Part shown: piece after piece, positions 17,894-27,263 of the stretch
How positions within the stretch are numbered: the first letter of the stretch is position 1
How the letters are laid out: every line of letters begins with the position of its first letter
Assembly (NCBI RefSeq): GCF_002218065.1
Contig: NZ_BDUB01000001.1
Span: forward strand, 1,499,567 to 1,563,566
DNA from: Nodularia sp. NIES-3585
GTDB taxonomy: Bacteria > Cyanobacteriota > Cyanobacteriia > Cyanobacteriales > Nostocaceae
DNA length: 64,000 nucleotides
Reading direction: 5' to 3'
Program-made: the position numbers and the translations under genes
Notes under the pieces: model-generated
Told to the model about the DNA's origin: nothing
The model's input: the letters and a program-made list of their open reading frames with translations, nothing else
Database searches by the model: none

Positions 17894-18406
17894 ATGGCGA
17901 AAAGAATACTATTAACTTCTTTTGAAGTTTGGTTGAGCGATCAACTCTCAAATTCTTCCGATGATTTATTACTGGAAGTGATTAAAGCTAACTCGCTCCC
18001 TCATGATTTAAAATTTTTGCGGCGGTTACCTGTGGATATCCATCTGGCTAGTTCACAAGTAATTCAAAAAATATCTGAACTGCAACCTGATGATATTATT
18101 TGTTGTGGCATGGCTGCTAACAGGACAAAACTAAGTCTGGAAGCGGTTGCTAGCTGTGGGGAAAGTGTTTTGCCGACAACTGTTAATTTGGAAAAATTAG
18201 TAACGGGTGCAACAGCAATTGAGATTAGCCACGACTGCGGTAAATTTGTTTGTGAAGGTCTGTACTATACAGTTTTGAATTACTTGTGCCAAAATCAACT
18301 GGCAATTCCATGTGTTTTTGTCCATGTTCCGGTGTTAAATTCTGAAAATTTGCCCGTCATCTTGGCAGATTTCTTATTAATTATTAACAATTTGGCACTT
18401 TCATAA
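17894..18406 (+). CDS. Pyroglutamyl-peptidase I-like (peptidase C15 family) protein
   Basis: This 170-residue protein, shorter than the usual 200-215 of bacterial Pcp, keeps the family plan. It has ILLTSFEVW at the start (TGFxPF-like), DDIICCGMAANRTKLSLEAVA with the candidate catalytic Glu, ISHDCGKFVCEGLYY with the candidate Cys, and CVFVHVPV with the His. Pcp enzymes remove N-terminal pyroglutamate in the cytoplasm. All three catalytic positions are retained by eye, but the strand contexts are diverged, so substrate preference may differ. It is divergent from hisH and followed 20 bases on by the DUF3370 gene. Confidence 0.75.
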   Translation: MAKRILLTSFEVWLSDQLSNSSDDLLLEVIKANSLPHDLKFLRRLPVDIHLASSQVIQKISELQPDDIICCGMAANRTKLSLEAVASCGESVLPTTVNLEKLVTGATAIEISHDCGKFVCEGLYYTVLNYLCQNQLAIPCVFVHVPVLNSENLPVILADFLLIINNLALS

Positions 18407-18425
18407 AGTCGTCTGCGTCTCTTAG

Positions 18426-19802
18426 GTGAAGCCATTTCTCAGTATTATGTTGTCATTTTTACTAAATCTCACACTCGCCCAATCAGCACCTGCTACGCCA
18501 CCCCCGGAAGAAGTGGTCAAATCTCAAGAAGTGCGTTCTTTGCCGGGACAACTGGATAATGTGCCTGTATTTAACAGCAATAGTCCAGAATTGGTATTAA
18601 AAGAAGGGATTTTACTCTCTACTTTTCCAGCAGATGGCAAAAAAGTGTCAGAGGCGCATTTGAATTATCCGTTTAGCGGGCGATTTGATGTTTTTGCCCA
18701 CCATGTTGCTAAGGCTGATCCACCGGAGGATTTGCGATCGCTGCATCTAGGAATCATGCTGCACAATCCTGGAACTGAACCAGTAACGGTGAATATATTG
18801 CAAGCTGCAAGTTATTTAAGTCAACCAGATGCACCATTTATTCAGTTACCAGCTACGAGTCGGAATATATTAGGTAACATTTTTGCAGGACCAGGCGATC
18901 GCGCGGTGTCTGATGTGCTAAGAGGAAGGCGACAAGAAAGTTTCCCGGCCCAAATTGTCATTCCTCCAGGGCAGAATCAGATGTTATTAAATCTGCCCAT
19001 ACCTGTAAAAGAACTGACACCACCTTTAAATGGTCGGTCTACATTAATGCGGTTGCAGAGTAATGGTACTGTTTATGCAGCTAGTATGGCTTTATTTGCC
19101 CGTCAGAATGCCGATGGTAGTGAACGCGCCCCGACTTTAGAAGAATGGCAAAATTTACTGAAAACAGGTGAATTGTCAACTCCACGGGATAGAGTTCCCA
19201 CACCTCTAGAAGTAACCGACCAACCGAGAATCTATGGACGTGTTGCCGGAGTTGCTCAAGGTTCTCAGTGGAAATCTTTAGTTGTAGATAATCCTGAAGC
19301 GAGATATTTAACAATTCCTCAAGCTGGTAAAGGATTTTCTTATCCTTTAAGTAGCCTGCATGGTGGCACTTTAGGGACAAATCAAATTCAGACTGCGCCT
19401 ATGCTGGTACGTTATCCTGATACCGCATATCGCGCTCATGGCAACTACGGTATTCAATATAGTTTGCAGTTGCCCCTACATAATAATAGTGAAAAGCCTC
19501 AAAGGGTGAGTGTAGCTGTGCAAACACCAATTAAAGAAGATAATTTAGTCAAACAGGGATTACGCTTCTTTACAGCCACAGCACCGCAAGTATTTTTCCG
19601 GGGGTCAGTGCGGGTACGTTACACAGATGACCAAGGTCATGCCAAAACTCAGTTTACTCATTTAGTGCAACGGCGGGGTCAACAAGGAGAACCCTTGGTG
19701 TTATTGAATATGAAACCAGGCGATCGCAGATTAGTAGAAGTAGACTTTATCTATCCCCCAGATGCGACACCACCGCAGGTATTAACAGTGTCTACTCAAT
19801 AA
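18426..19802 (+). CDS. DUF3370 family exported protein
   Basis: The frame opens with GTG at 18426 and encodes 458 residues with an N-terminal signal segment ending near NLTLAQS. A Pro/Thr-rich stretch follows, then a long beta-rich body with VRSLPGQLDNVPVFNSN, LSTFPADGKKVSEAHLNYPF, GRFDVFAHH and GIMLHNPGTEPVTV, which I recognise as the cyanobacterial DUF3370 family. The function is unknown. The start lies 20 bases after the peptidase-like gene, so they may be co-transcribed. A palindromic hairpin follows the stop. Confidence 0.8.
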   Translation: MKPFLSIMLSFLLNLTLAQSAPATPPPEEVVKSQEVRSLPGQLDNVPVFNSNSPELVLKEGILLSTFPADGKKVSEAHLNYPFSGRFDVFAHHVAKADPPEDLRSLHLGIMLHNPGTEPVTVNILQAASYLSQPDAPFIQLPATSRNILGNIFAGPGDRAVSDVLRGRRQESFPAQIVIPPGQNQMLLNLPIPVKELTPPLNGRSTLMRLQSNGTVYAASMALFARQNADGSERAPTLEEWQNLLKTGELSTPRDRVPTPLEVTDQPRIYGRVAGVAQGSQWKSLVVDNPEARYLTIPQAGKGFSYPLSSLHGGTLGTNQIQTAPMLVRYPDTAYRAHGNYGIQYSLQLPLHNNSEKPQRVSVAVQTPIKEDNLVKQGLRFFTATAPQVFFRGSVRVRYTDDQGHAKTQFTHLVQRRGQQGEPLVLLNMKPGDRRLVEVDFIYPPDATPPQVLTVSTQ

Positions 19803-19822
19803 AGAATATCCCGGCAAAGAAT

Positions 19823-19850
19823 GTAGAGACTTTGTATGCAAGGTCTCTAC
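19823..19850. repeat. GTAGAGAC...GTCTCTAC hairpin
   Basis: Perfect eight-base arms enclose a 12-base loop 20 bases after the DUF3370 stop. Its CTCTAC end is shared with the hairpins at 25528-25550, 47581-47602 and 62142-62164. It may act as a 3' end for the upstream gene. Confidence 0.55.
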
Positions 19851-19948
19851 AAGGGTGCTATTTAATCTTTGAGCCTACCTACCAGCCTTGACTGTGGTCA
19901 TAAATATAATGGTATAATTTTATATAAAATCTCATTCTGAGGATCGGT

Positions 19949-21661
19949 ATGATTCTTAAATGTCGTCCATTGAAAATCAGCCTCACAGCAGTCTTTGGTA
20001 TTTTGTTGGTTACGGCTTGTGATGGCAATTCCAATTTAGGAGATAACATTGGGGGTTTAACAGTCAAACTATTGGTGGGTAGCGCCTTGGGAGATTTTTG
20101 CAATCAGGCTGCAACCAACTTTAATGGGACAAAACCTCGACTGGAAAATGGTACGGCTTTTCAGGTGAAATGCGAAGCTGTCGGTAGTGGTGATGTAGTC
20201 ACCCAGTTAGTGACAAAAGCAACCCAACTGAAGCAAGGGACATTATCAGCCGATGCGCCAGACTTTCCTACTATTGTTTCTGTAGATGGAGAAATCTATC
20301 AAAATCAGTTAATTTACCAAATCAATCAACTATTTCCTGGACAAAAATACATTCCGGAAATCATTGAGTCACCACTGGTAGCGAGTACGCCAATGGTGTT
20401 TATGGCACAGACAGATATCGCTAGTGGACTCCGCAAAATTCCTGACCCCTACAAAACTCTAGTCACTGCCAAAACTCATCGTGACATTGACCCAAATGGG
20501 CCGCCTTTCGTCGTTAACTATGTCCACACTGCACCAACTCGTTCCAATTCTGGATTACAAACTCTTGTCGCCCAATTTGTCAGTGTATCGGGTCAGCGTC
20601 CAGAACAATTAACCGTTGCTGATGTGCAGAAGTTCCAACCGCAAATTCAGCAAATCCAAAGCAAGATTACCCGTTATGGTGTTTCGACTGATTCTTTAGC
20701 CAAATCAATGGTTCAAAATGGGTCGTTTTGGGCTTCAGTCGGTTCAGTATATGAGTCCAGTGTGATTGCGGCTAATGCCAATTTACAGCCGGGACAACAG
20801 GGTTATCAAGCAGTTTATCCCCGGACGACATTTAGCTCAAATATGCGCGCAATTCTGCCCAATGCACCTTGGGTGAGTGCTGATGAAAAAGCAGCAGCAC
20901 AAAAGTTTATCACGTATTTGCGATCGCCGGAAATTCAGAACATAGCCACAAACTTGGGTTTACGTCCAGGTACACCAGGGATTGCTTTGGGAGCCAAATT
21001 TAGCCCAGAATTTGGAGTAGATCCACAAGCAAAATACGATTCCTTACGGCCACCCCAACCAGAAGTTGTGGAAGCGATGCTGAAATCTTGGCAGGAATAC
21101 GCCAAAAAACCCTCCCTGGTGGTGGTAGTCGTGGATTCTTCCGGTTCAATGGCAGGTAAAAAGTTAGCCGCAGTGCAAAATACTGTATTAACTTACATCA
21201 ATACTTTGGGGCCGAAAGAACAAATAGCTTTGATTGATTTTGATTCCCAAATTCGCCCACCGATATTAGTGGATGGTACACCAGAAGGACGCGATCGCGG
21301 TTTACAATTTGTCACTGGATTGAAGGCAGGTGGTGGTACAGCCTTGTATGATGCTACCCTTAATGCCCGCAATTGGTTACAAAAAAATCTCCGTCAAGAT
21401 GCGATTAATGCAGTCCTGGTATTAACTGATGGAAAAGATTCTGGTTCAAACATTTCCCTACAACAACTAGAACAAGAATTAGAAAAAACTGGTTTTAATA
21501 GCGACCAAAGAATCTCACTGTTCACAGTGGGTTACGGTAATCAAGGTGAATTTGATGCTGGCGCTTTACAAAAAATTGCCGATTTAAATGGTGGTTATTA
21601 TTCTCAGAGTAATCCAGACACTATCGCAAGATTGATGGCAGATTTACAAGTAGAGTTTTAA
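19949..21661 (+). CDS. Lipoprotein with solute-binding domain fused to a VWA domain
   Basis: This is a 570-residue protein. The signal segment ends in a lipobox (LLVTACDG), so it is probably membrane-anchored outside the cytoplasm. Residues about 35-360 form a periplasmic binding protein-like domain with TAPTRSNSGLQT, a motif of oxyanion-type (PstS-like) binders. From about 390 there is a von Willebrand A domain with an intact MIDAS: DSSGSMAG (Asp396), GGGTALYD and LTDGKDSG. It may sense or bind a ligand and a partner protein at once. It heads a plus-strand cluster with a coiled-coil membrane protein and a second binding protein; no ABC permease or ATPase is present. Confidence 0.85.
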   Translation: MILKCRPLKISLTAVFGILLVTACDGNSNLGDNIGGLTVKLLVGSALGDFCNQAATNFNGTKPRLENGTAFQVKCEAVGSGDVVTQLVTKATQLKQGTLSADAPDFPTIVSVDGEIYQNQLIYQINQLFPGQKYIPEIIESPLVASTPMVFMAQTDIASGLRKIPDPYKTLVTAKTHRDIDPNGPPFVVNYVHTAPTRSNSGLQTLVAQFVSVSGQRPEQLTVADVQKFQPQIQQIQSKITRYGVSTDSLAKSMVQNGSFWASVGSVYESSVIAANANLQPGQQGYQAVYPRTTFSSNMRAILPNAPWVSADEKAAAQKFITYLRSPEIQNIATNLGLRPGTPGIALGAKFSPEFGVDPQAKYDSLRPPQPEVVEAMLKSWQEYAKKPSLVVVVVDSSGSMAGKKLAAVQNTVLTYINTLGPKEQIALIDFDSQIRPPILVDGTPEGRDRGLQFVTGLKAGGGTALYDATLNARNWLQKNLRQDAINAVLVLTDGKDSGSNISLQQLEQELEKTGFNSDQRISLFTVGYGNQGEFDAGALQKIADLNGGYYSQSNPDTIARLMADLQVEF

Positions 21662-21687
21662 TTCAAGTTTTACTAATTATTAAAAAC

Positions 21688-22410
21688 ATGAAACTGGCAA
21701 ATCCATTATATTATCCCATAGCTGTCTTGGCTGGAGGAATTTCTTTGATTGTCGGTGTGCGTTTTGTCCAATTGCCAAGCGTCATTATGTTACCTGTAGC
21801 TGCTGGTATAGCTGCGGCTGGTGCGAGTTATTTGGGATATCGTGAACCAAAATCATTTAACTTAAAAAATCCCGAATTAGAACGGGAATTACAAGGTGTA
21901 AAAACTTCAGCTTTAGCTTTACTTAAACAAGCAAATGAATTGACATTAGAAGCCAAAAGATTGTTAACTGATACCTTTCATGTAGAACTGTTAGCAGCTA
22001 TAGAAATCAGTTGCGATCGCGCTGTGGAAATTCCCGCTAAAATTGACAATCTTGCCCAACGTTTACAAGGAAGTAATGCCCTACTTTCAGGCAGTGAATT
22101 ACAACAACAATTAACGCAAGTACAACAGAAAATTAAATCTAGTTCGGGTGTAGCAAAGCAACATCTAGACCAACTAGCAGCAAGTCTGCAACGCAATATC
22201 AATCTAGCACAAGAAGGTCAAGATATTCGCCTCGCCCAAATTGTCAGTCTTTCTACCCAAATCCAAGATTATGCCGGAGTATTACAGCGATTACAAACTA
22301 AATTGCATACTGCTGATTTAACTGATTCCGAGCAAATTAATCAACTGCAATTACTCAGCGAAGAAATGGTGAGTTTACAAGAAAATGTTTACTTTTTAGT
22401 CCAAAAATGA
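21688..22410 (+). CDS. Membrane-anchored coiled-coil protein of the VWA cluster
   Basis: 240 residues: two closely spaced N-terminal membrane helices (about 8-28 and 33-50) are followed by a long Gln/Leu/Ser-rich helical region (60-240) that looks like coiled coil (ELQQQLTQVQQKIKSSSG, LQRLQTKLH). It resembles XpaC/TelA-neighbour proteins in layout, but I cannot prove membership. The helices suggest a cytoplasmic rod attached to the membrane, a possible signal relay for the extracytoplasmic proteins on either side. It begins 26 bases after the VWA gene and ends 37 bases before the next, so an operon is likely. Confidence 0.65.
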   Translation: MKLANPLYYPIAVLAGGISLIVGVRFVQLPSVIMLPVAAGIAAAGASYLGYREPKSFNLKNPELERELQGVKTSALALLKQANELTLEAKRLLTDTFHVELLAAIEISCDRAVEIPAKIDNLAQRLQGSNALLSGSELQQQLTQVQQKIKSSSGVAKQHLDQLAASLQRNINLAQEGQDIRLAQIVSLSTQIQDYAGVLQRLQTKLHTADLTDSEQINQLQLLSEEMVSLQENVYFLVQK

Positions 22411-22447
22411 AGTTAATTTTCTGCAACTACTAATTAAAAGCAATTGT

Positions 22448-23557
22448 ATGAATCAAAAATCAAACTCTGCAAAAATAGTCACCTCTATAGCAATTATTTT
22501 ATCATCTGTAGGATTAACCTATGCCCGCTTACCAGGATGGCAACAAACCTTAGTCATTGTTAGCGGTTCAGAACTACAAGAACCATTGCAAAAACTAGAA
22601 GCGAAATTTAACCAAGCTAACCCGAATATTAAATTAGAACTAAAATTTCAAGGTTCCCAAGAATTAGTTAACAATTACATTGATGATCAAAATGATTTTA
22701 AGCCAGCAGTTTTAATTCCAGCTAACGGAGAGATTCTCACAGAATTAAGCAATCGTCTCCAAGCCACAAATAACGCTGAACCCTTTTATGATTCTCCGCA
22801 ACCAATAGCCAAAACCATGCTAGTGGGTATTGCTTGGCCAGAACGTGGTCAAGCCTTGTTTGTGAATGGACGCTTCCAGTGGCAAAGAATTGAACAAGCA
22901 ATGACATCTGGTAGTTGGGAAAAAATCGGTGGTAAAAAAGATTGGGGTAGCTTTGATTTTATCACGACAGATCCGACTCGTTCTAATAGCGGTCAGTTAA
23001 CATTAAATCTTTGGTCTCAATCAAAAATCGGCACAAATTTAAACAGTGCAAGTTTAAATGATCCATCTGTGCGATCGCTATTTAGTTTAATCAAAAAATC
23101 AGTTTACCAACCACCCCGTTCTACAGATATTCTCCTCCAAGAATTTATTGCCAAAGGTGCTAATGATGCTGATGTGGCTACAGTATATGAAAGTATTGCC
23201 CTTTATCGTTGGCAACAATCACAAACTAACCAAAATCAATCTTACCAAATCTATTATTTAGATCCCTCAATTGAAACTACAGCTACGGCTGTGATTGTCC
23301 GTCGAGATGTTAATCCTAGCACTGCCAATGCGGCGAGAAAATTTATCGATTTTCTGATTCAACCAGAACAACAAGCAGTTCTAGTTCAATATGGTTTTCG
23401 TCCGGTGAATAATGCCGTTGATATCAAAACTGTGCCTAATAGTCCTTGGAATCAGAATATTCCTGGTGCAGAAGTCAAACCAAATATCAACACCTTACAA
23501 CCATCAAATCACCAAATAAATACAGAAATTCAACGCCTTTGGGAAAGAGCAAATTAA
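22448..23557 (+). CDS. Extracytoplasmic solute-binding protein (PstS-like fold)
   Basis: 369 residues with an uncleaved-looking or short signal (KIVTSIAIILSSVGLTYARL). LVIVSGSELQEPLQKLEAKF opens the binding fold, and ITTDPTRSNSGQLTLNLW carries the same TRSNSG motif as the VWA fusion two genes upstream. It has no lipobox and no VWA domain. The pair of related binding proteins with a coiled-coil membrane protein between them, and no transporter subunits, suggests sensing or envelope adhesion rather than uptake. The ligand is unknown. Confidence 0.75.
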   Translation: MNQKSNSAKIVTSIAIILSSVGLTYARLPGWQQTLVIVSGSELQEPLQKLEAKFNQANPNIKLELKFQGSQELVNNYIDDQNDFKPAVLIPANGEILTELSNRLQATNNAEPFYDSPQPIAKTMLVGIAWPERGQALFVNGRFQWQRIEQAMTSGSWEKIGGKKDWGSFDFITTDPTRSNSGQLTLNLWSQSKIGTNLNSASLNDPSVRSLFSLIKKSVYQPPRSTDILLQEFIAKGANDADVATVYESIALYRWQQSQTNQNQSYQIYYLDPSIETTATAVIVRRDVNPSTANAARKFIDFLIQPEQQAVLVQYGFRPVNNAVDIKTVPNSPWNQNIPGAEVKPNINTLQPSNHQINTEIQRLWERAN

Positions 23558-23640
23558 TCACTGATCAGCAATGATCAGGATTTAAGCGAGAACACGGTAC
23601 AATCCAGAGGTATTTTTATTCTTACTAATGCGGGTTCAGG

Positions 23641-24544
23641 ATGGAAGCAAATTTTCTCACGACTGTTTTTCTGCCCCTAGCACTATTTATAATCATGTTA
23701 GGCATGGGGTTATCTTTGACCCTAGAAGACTTCCAGCGAGTTGTCATTTATCCTCAAGCCGTGGTCATTGGCTTGGTGGCGCAGTTAATTATGTTGCCAA
23801 TTGTCGGCTTTGGTATTGCTTCAGTGTTTCCCCTGGAACCGCAATTAGCCGTAGGCGTGATGATTTTAGCAGCCTGTCCCGGTGGCGCTACTTCTAATAT
23901 GATGACGTTTTTGGCTGGGGGAGATGTTGCGCTTTCTGTTACCCTCACAGCTATCAGTAGTTTAATTACGGTGTTTACAATTCCTCTAGTTGTCAATTTT
24001 TCAATGCAGACATTTTTGGGGTCAGGAACAACACTACAGTTACCTTTTTTAAATACTGTTTTGCAGATTGCAGTAATTACACTTATACCAGTATCAATTG
24101 GCATGATAGCCAAGCGGTATGCTCCCGGAATGGCAGACAAGGCTGATAAACCTGTGAAGTGGTTGTCTTTATTTTTCCTGGCGGTGGTGATTACTGGGGT
24201 GCTGCTGCGAGAACGAGAGAATTTTATTGATTATGTGATGAATGTGGGTTTAGTGACTCTGGTTTTGAATTTGGTCACAATGGCTTTAGGTTTTGCGATC
24301 GCGACTTTAACCCAATTAGGAGAAAAACGCGCTACGGCCATTACAGTAGAAGTGGGCATTCAAAATGGGACTTTAGCGATCTGCTTTGCAGCAGCGCTTC
24401 GCTATCGCGATCGCATCTTCCCCGACATTACTGAATAATCCCACAATGGCTATTCCTGGAGCAATTTACGGTCTACTGATGTTTGTGACTGGGGCTGGAT
24501 TTGCTTGGTGGGCTAATCGTCGCCGCAGCTTGTCTAAAGCCTGA
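23641..24544 (+). pseudogene. Bile acid:sodium symporter (BASS) family protein, frameshifted by a small repeat
   Basis: From 23641 the frame encodes a BASS-type transporter: multiple helices, MLGMGLSLTLEDFQRV, AACPGGATSNMMTFLAGGDVA and the late EVGIQNGTLAI. After GTLAI it reads CFAAALRYRDR and stops at 24438. Removing 31 bases (about 24381-24411, CTGCTTTGCAGCAGCGCTTC plus GCTATCGCGAT) restores GCGATCGCATCT and a normal ending SSPTLLNNPTMAIPGAIYG... to a TGA at 24542, giving 290 residues. The insert has duplicated or split a HIP1 site. The open product (265 residues) lacks its last helix and is probably inactive, or has an altered C-terminus. These transporters move organic anions with sodium. 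Confidence 0.85.
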
Positions 24545-24560
24545 AAGTTAGGAAAATAAT

Positions 24561-25508
24561 ATGTCTTGGATGGAATTAAGTCTAGATACAACCCATGAAG
24601 CGGTTGATTGGGTTTGCACCTTGCTAGCGGAAACTATTGATATTAATGATGTTTATATTACAGAATATGCCGAATTAGATTCCGCATATTCTGATTGGAC
24701 ATTTACGATTCGCTTATATTTACCCTACGATGTCAGTGCGCGGACAGGTGTAGAAAAGATTGAGCATCTGCTTTCGCCTTTGCATCGGACCCGAATGACA
24801 ACAGCAATTCAGACAACCGTAGTTGAGAATAAAATTACAGATGCGCCCCAGCCACTTTTATATCCCATTGGGGAAAGATTTATTATAGTCAATTCTGATA
24901 CACCTGCTGAATCTGAAATAACAGACAAAATTACCTTAAAACTGCAAAAAACTCTCGCCTTTGGTAGTGGATTACATCCAGCCACCATTGTCAGCCTCCG
25001 ACTGCTAGAACGCTATGTAGTCCCGAATATGCAGGTGCTAGACTTTGGCTCAGGTTCAGGGATTTTGAGTGTGGCGATCGCAAAGCTAGGGGCGAATGTC
25101 TTAGCTTTAGATAATGACAGTGTTGCCGTACAAGCGACTCAGGAAACTGTATCTCTGAATGGTGTAGAACAGCAAGTAAAGGTAATGCAAGGTAGCCTGG
25201 GATGTGGCTGTGAACTGGGGCATTGGATGGGTGGAAACACTGTTAACGAAGTGTCAAAGTTTGAATCAAAAGACACATTTGATCTAATCGTTGCCAATAT
25301 CTTTGCACGGGTGCATATTGCCCTTGCTGATGATTTCCGGGAAGCTTTGCGTCACCATCAAGCACAACCAGGGCTACTAATTACAGCCGGATTTACCACA
25401 GATCATGAGGAAAGTGTGACCACAGCCTTGACTGAAGCCGGATTTAAGGTGATTGATTGTGAACGATTAAACGAATGGGTAGCGCTTGCTCATCGGTGTA
25501 ATTCGTAA
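24561..25508 (+). CDS. prmA: Ribosomal protein L11 methyltransferase-like protein
   Basis: This 315-residue protein has the PrmA layout. An N-terminal substrate-recognition domain starts MSWMELSLDTTHEAVDWVCT, then TLAFGSGLHPATIVSLRLLE, the SAM-binding VLDFGSGSGILSVAIAKLGA and DLIVANIFARVHIAL. PrmA trimethylates L11 of the large ribosomal subunit. The normally conserved AFGTGxHxTT reads AFGSGLHPAT here, so it is a diverged member. A TGGGCGGN-like Cys-rich insertion (GSLGCGCELGHWMGG) between strands is also unusual. It starts 17 bases after the symporter's original stop. Confidence 0.8.
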   Translation: MSWMELSLDTTHEAVDWVCTLLAETIDINDVYITEYAELDSAYSDWTFTIRLYLPYDVSARTGVEKIEHLLSPLHRTRMTTAIQTTVVENKITDAPQPLLYPIGERFIIVNSDTPAESEITDKITLKLQKTLAFGSGLHPATIVSLRLLERYVVPNMQVLDFGSGSGILSVAIAKLGANVLALDNDSVAVQATQETVSLNGVEQQVKVMQGSLGCGCELGHWMGGNTVNEVSKFESKDTFDLIVANIFARVHIALADDFREALRHHQAQPGLLITAGFTTDHEESVTTALTEAGFKVIDCERLNEWVALAHRCNS

Positions 25509-25527
25509 TTTAGGTGAGTATATCCTG

Positions 25528-25550
25528 GAGACGTTCCACCCGAACGTCTC
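25528..25550. terminator. GAGACGTTC/GAACGTCTC hairpin between convergent genes
   Basis: Nine perfect pairs with loop CACCC lie between the stops of prmA (plus) and dnaJ (minus), so the hairpin can end transcription from both sides. It belongs to the CTCTAC-ended hairpin family seen at three other places in the window. Confidence 0.55.
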
Positions 25551-25563
25551 TACTTAGGAAATC

Positions 25564-26565
25564 TCAAAACTTGAATTGCTGTAAATGACTGCGGGGATTA
25601 TAGGTACGTATAGCCCGAATTTTTTCATAATACTCTCGCTCCTGTGGGCTGAGGTCTTTTGGTGGAACAATCGCGACTTTCACTAACTGATCGCTACGTC
25701 CACCCTTGGCTAAAGCCCAGCCTTTACCCCGCAACCGTAGGGATTGACCAGAACGCACTCCCGCAGGTAACTTGACATTCACTGAGCCATCAAGTGTAGG
25801 GACATCAATTGAAGCTCCCAAGGTGGCTTCATCTGGAGTGATGGGAACTTCACAGACGAGGTTATCACCTTCAAATTGGAAGAATGTGTGTGGCTGAAGT
25901 TCAACTTTTAAATATAAATCACCCCGTTGTTGAGTCATGGGGTTAAATTGACCTTTACCACGCACCCGCAAGCGAGTACCAGTTTTAGCACCAGGTGGGA
26001 TGCTGACTTCAATGGTTTCGTTACCTAAACTAAAGCGTTTTTTCACACCAGCAAAGGCTTCAGTTAAAGTTAAAGCGATCGCAGCTTCCGTGTCTTGAGC
26101 AGCACCCGTACCTACATCTTGAAAACCACCAAAATCATTAAAGCCGCCATAACCACTGGGTCTACCTCTGGAAGTACTACTATAAGAATAACTTTGTCGT
26201 CCACCACGAGGGCTAGGGCCACCAAAGCGCCCTAATAACTCATTCACAAATTCATCAAAACTGCCATATTGACTGAAGTCAAAGCCACCCATATCCACAC
26301 CAGCACCGCCGGATGGGAAACCTTGGCCAGCTTGTTTCCAATATTGACCGAATTGATCGTATTTCTTGCGCTTATCGACATCTGACAACACTTCGTAGGC
26401 TTCATTCACCTCTTTGAACGTAGCCTCAGCTTGTTTGTTATTGGGATTGACATCAGGGTGATACTTGCGAGCTAGTTTCCGAAAAGCTTGTTTAATTTCT
26501 TCTGGACTGGCAGTTTTACTGATTCCCAAAATTGCGTAATAGTCTTTGAAGTCGGTTGCAGCCAT
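25564..26565 (-). CDS. dnaJ: J-domain co-chaperone (DnaJ type II / CbpA-like)
   Basis: 333 residues. The J domain is at 7-73 with HPD at 36-38, followed by a Gly/Phe/Ser-rich linker (to about 150). The two C-terminal beta-barrel substrate domains hold [19 protein letters not shown] and [20 protein letters not shown]. The CxxCxGxG zinc finger of type I DnaJ is absent. It stimulates Hsp70 ATPase and delivers clients. It is not linked to the dnaK in this window. Cyanobacteria carry several dnaJ genes, so the exact numbering is not assigned. Confidence 0.92.
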   Translation of the reverse strand: MAATDFKDYYAILGISKTASPEEIKQAFRKLARKYHPDVNPNNKQAEATFKEVNEAYEVLSDVDKRKKYDQFGQYWKQAGQGFPSGGAGVDMGGFDFSQYGSFDEFVNELLGRFGGPSPRGGRQSYSYSSTSRGRPSGYGGFNDFGGFQDVGTGAAQDTEAAIALTLTEAFAGVKKRFSLGNETIEVSIPPGAKTGTRLRVRGKGQFNPMTQQRGDLYLKVELQPHTFFQFEGDNLVCEVPITPDEATLGASIDVPTLDGSVNVKLPAGVRSGQSLRLRGKGWALAKGGRSDQLVKVAIVPPKDLSPQEREYYEKIRAIRTYNPRSHLQQFKF

Positions 26566-26685
26566 CTACCAGCCTCCTATAAGAATTTTTGTTATGTTTT
26601 TTCGTAAAATGTGAGCTTGGTTTTTGCTGGGTAAAATCCCCAGGAGAGAAAACTCTGATTTTAAATTAACAGACATTACAGCAAT

Positions 26686-27195
26686 TCAAGTGTGGTTCCC
26701 GCTCATTGCACCAGCGCAATTTCCGTACTCCCGGTTTTCAGGAAAATAACTCAGGTAGTCTATTCCTTCTTCGATACTAGGGGGTGCATCCCGCAGTTGA
26801 CGATGCATTCGCAAGATGATTTCTTGGGGAACTTGGCGCTGACGCTTTTGATTGCGTGCTAAACACAGCCAAACTGGCGTTCTCACCCATAACCCTGTAA
26901 TGTCTGTAAAACCTACCTCGCGGGCTAAGGCGATAATTTCACGTCGCTGACTTCTTTGGGCATTAGTAGCATCAAAAATGGTTGTTTGATCTGCCGCCAC
27001 TGCTTGTTGAAATTGCCTTTCTATTTCTCGCCAAATCAGTGGCCAAGGTCCCTGAGTTGCTTCCGAACCAAAAAGCTGCCCCCGAATGGCATCCGTTGAA
27101 ATTAGCTGCATCTGGGGGCATTCTGAGACTAATTGTTGCGCCAAAGTTGATTTACCGCTACCAGGAAGACCAATTAGTAACTGAAGTTTAGTCAT
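26686..27195 (-). CDS. P-loop kinase-like ATPase (AAA_33 type)
   Basis: This 169-residue protein has Walker A GLPGSGKSTLA (about residues 9-19), STDAIRGQLFG after the second strand, and TTIFDATNAQRSQRREIIAL, the pattern of polynucleotide-kinase/zeta-like AAA_33 proteins. The RNQKRQRQVPQEIILRM helix may form the lid. It probably phosphorylates a small molecule or nucleic acid end; the substrate is not known. It lies between dnaJ and glgC on the same strand, with an STRR array on its upstream side. Confidence 0.75.
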   Translation of the reverse strand: MTKLQLLIGLPGSGKSTLAQQLVSECPQMQLISTDAIRGQLFGSEATQGPWPLIWREIERQFQQAVAADQTTIFDATNAQRSQRREIIALAREVGFTDITGLWVRTPVWLCLARNQKRQRQVPQEIILRMHRQLRDAPPSIEEGIDYLSYFPENREYGNCAGAMSGNHT

Positions 27196-27225
27196 CTGCC
27201 ATCTGTCAGTTTTTAATGATTATTA

Positions 27226-27263
27226 ACCAATGACCAATGACTAATGACCAATGACTAATGACT
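27226..27263. repeat. STRR heptamer array overlapping the glgC stop
   Basis: Tandem CCAATGA/CTAATGA heptamers (the reverse complement of TCATTGG/TCATTAG). The last unit includes the glgC stop codon region (CTA at 27262-27264 on this strand). Confidence 0.85.
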
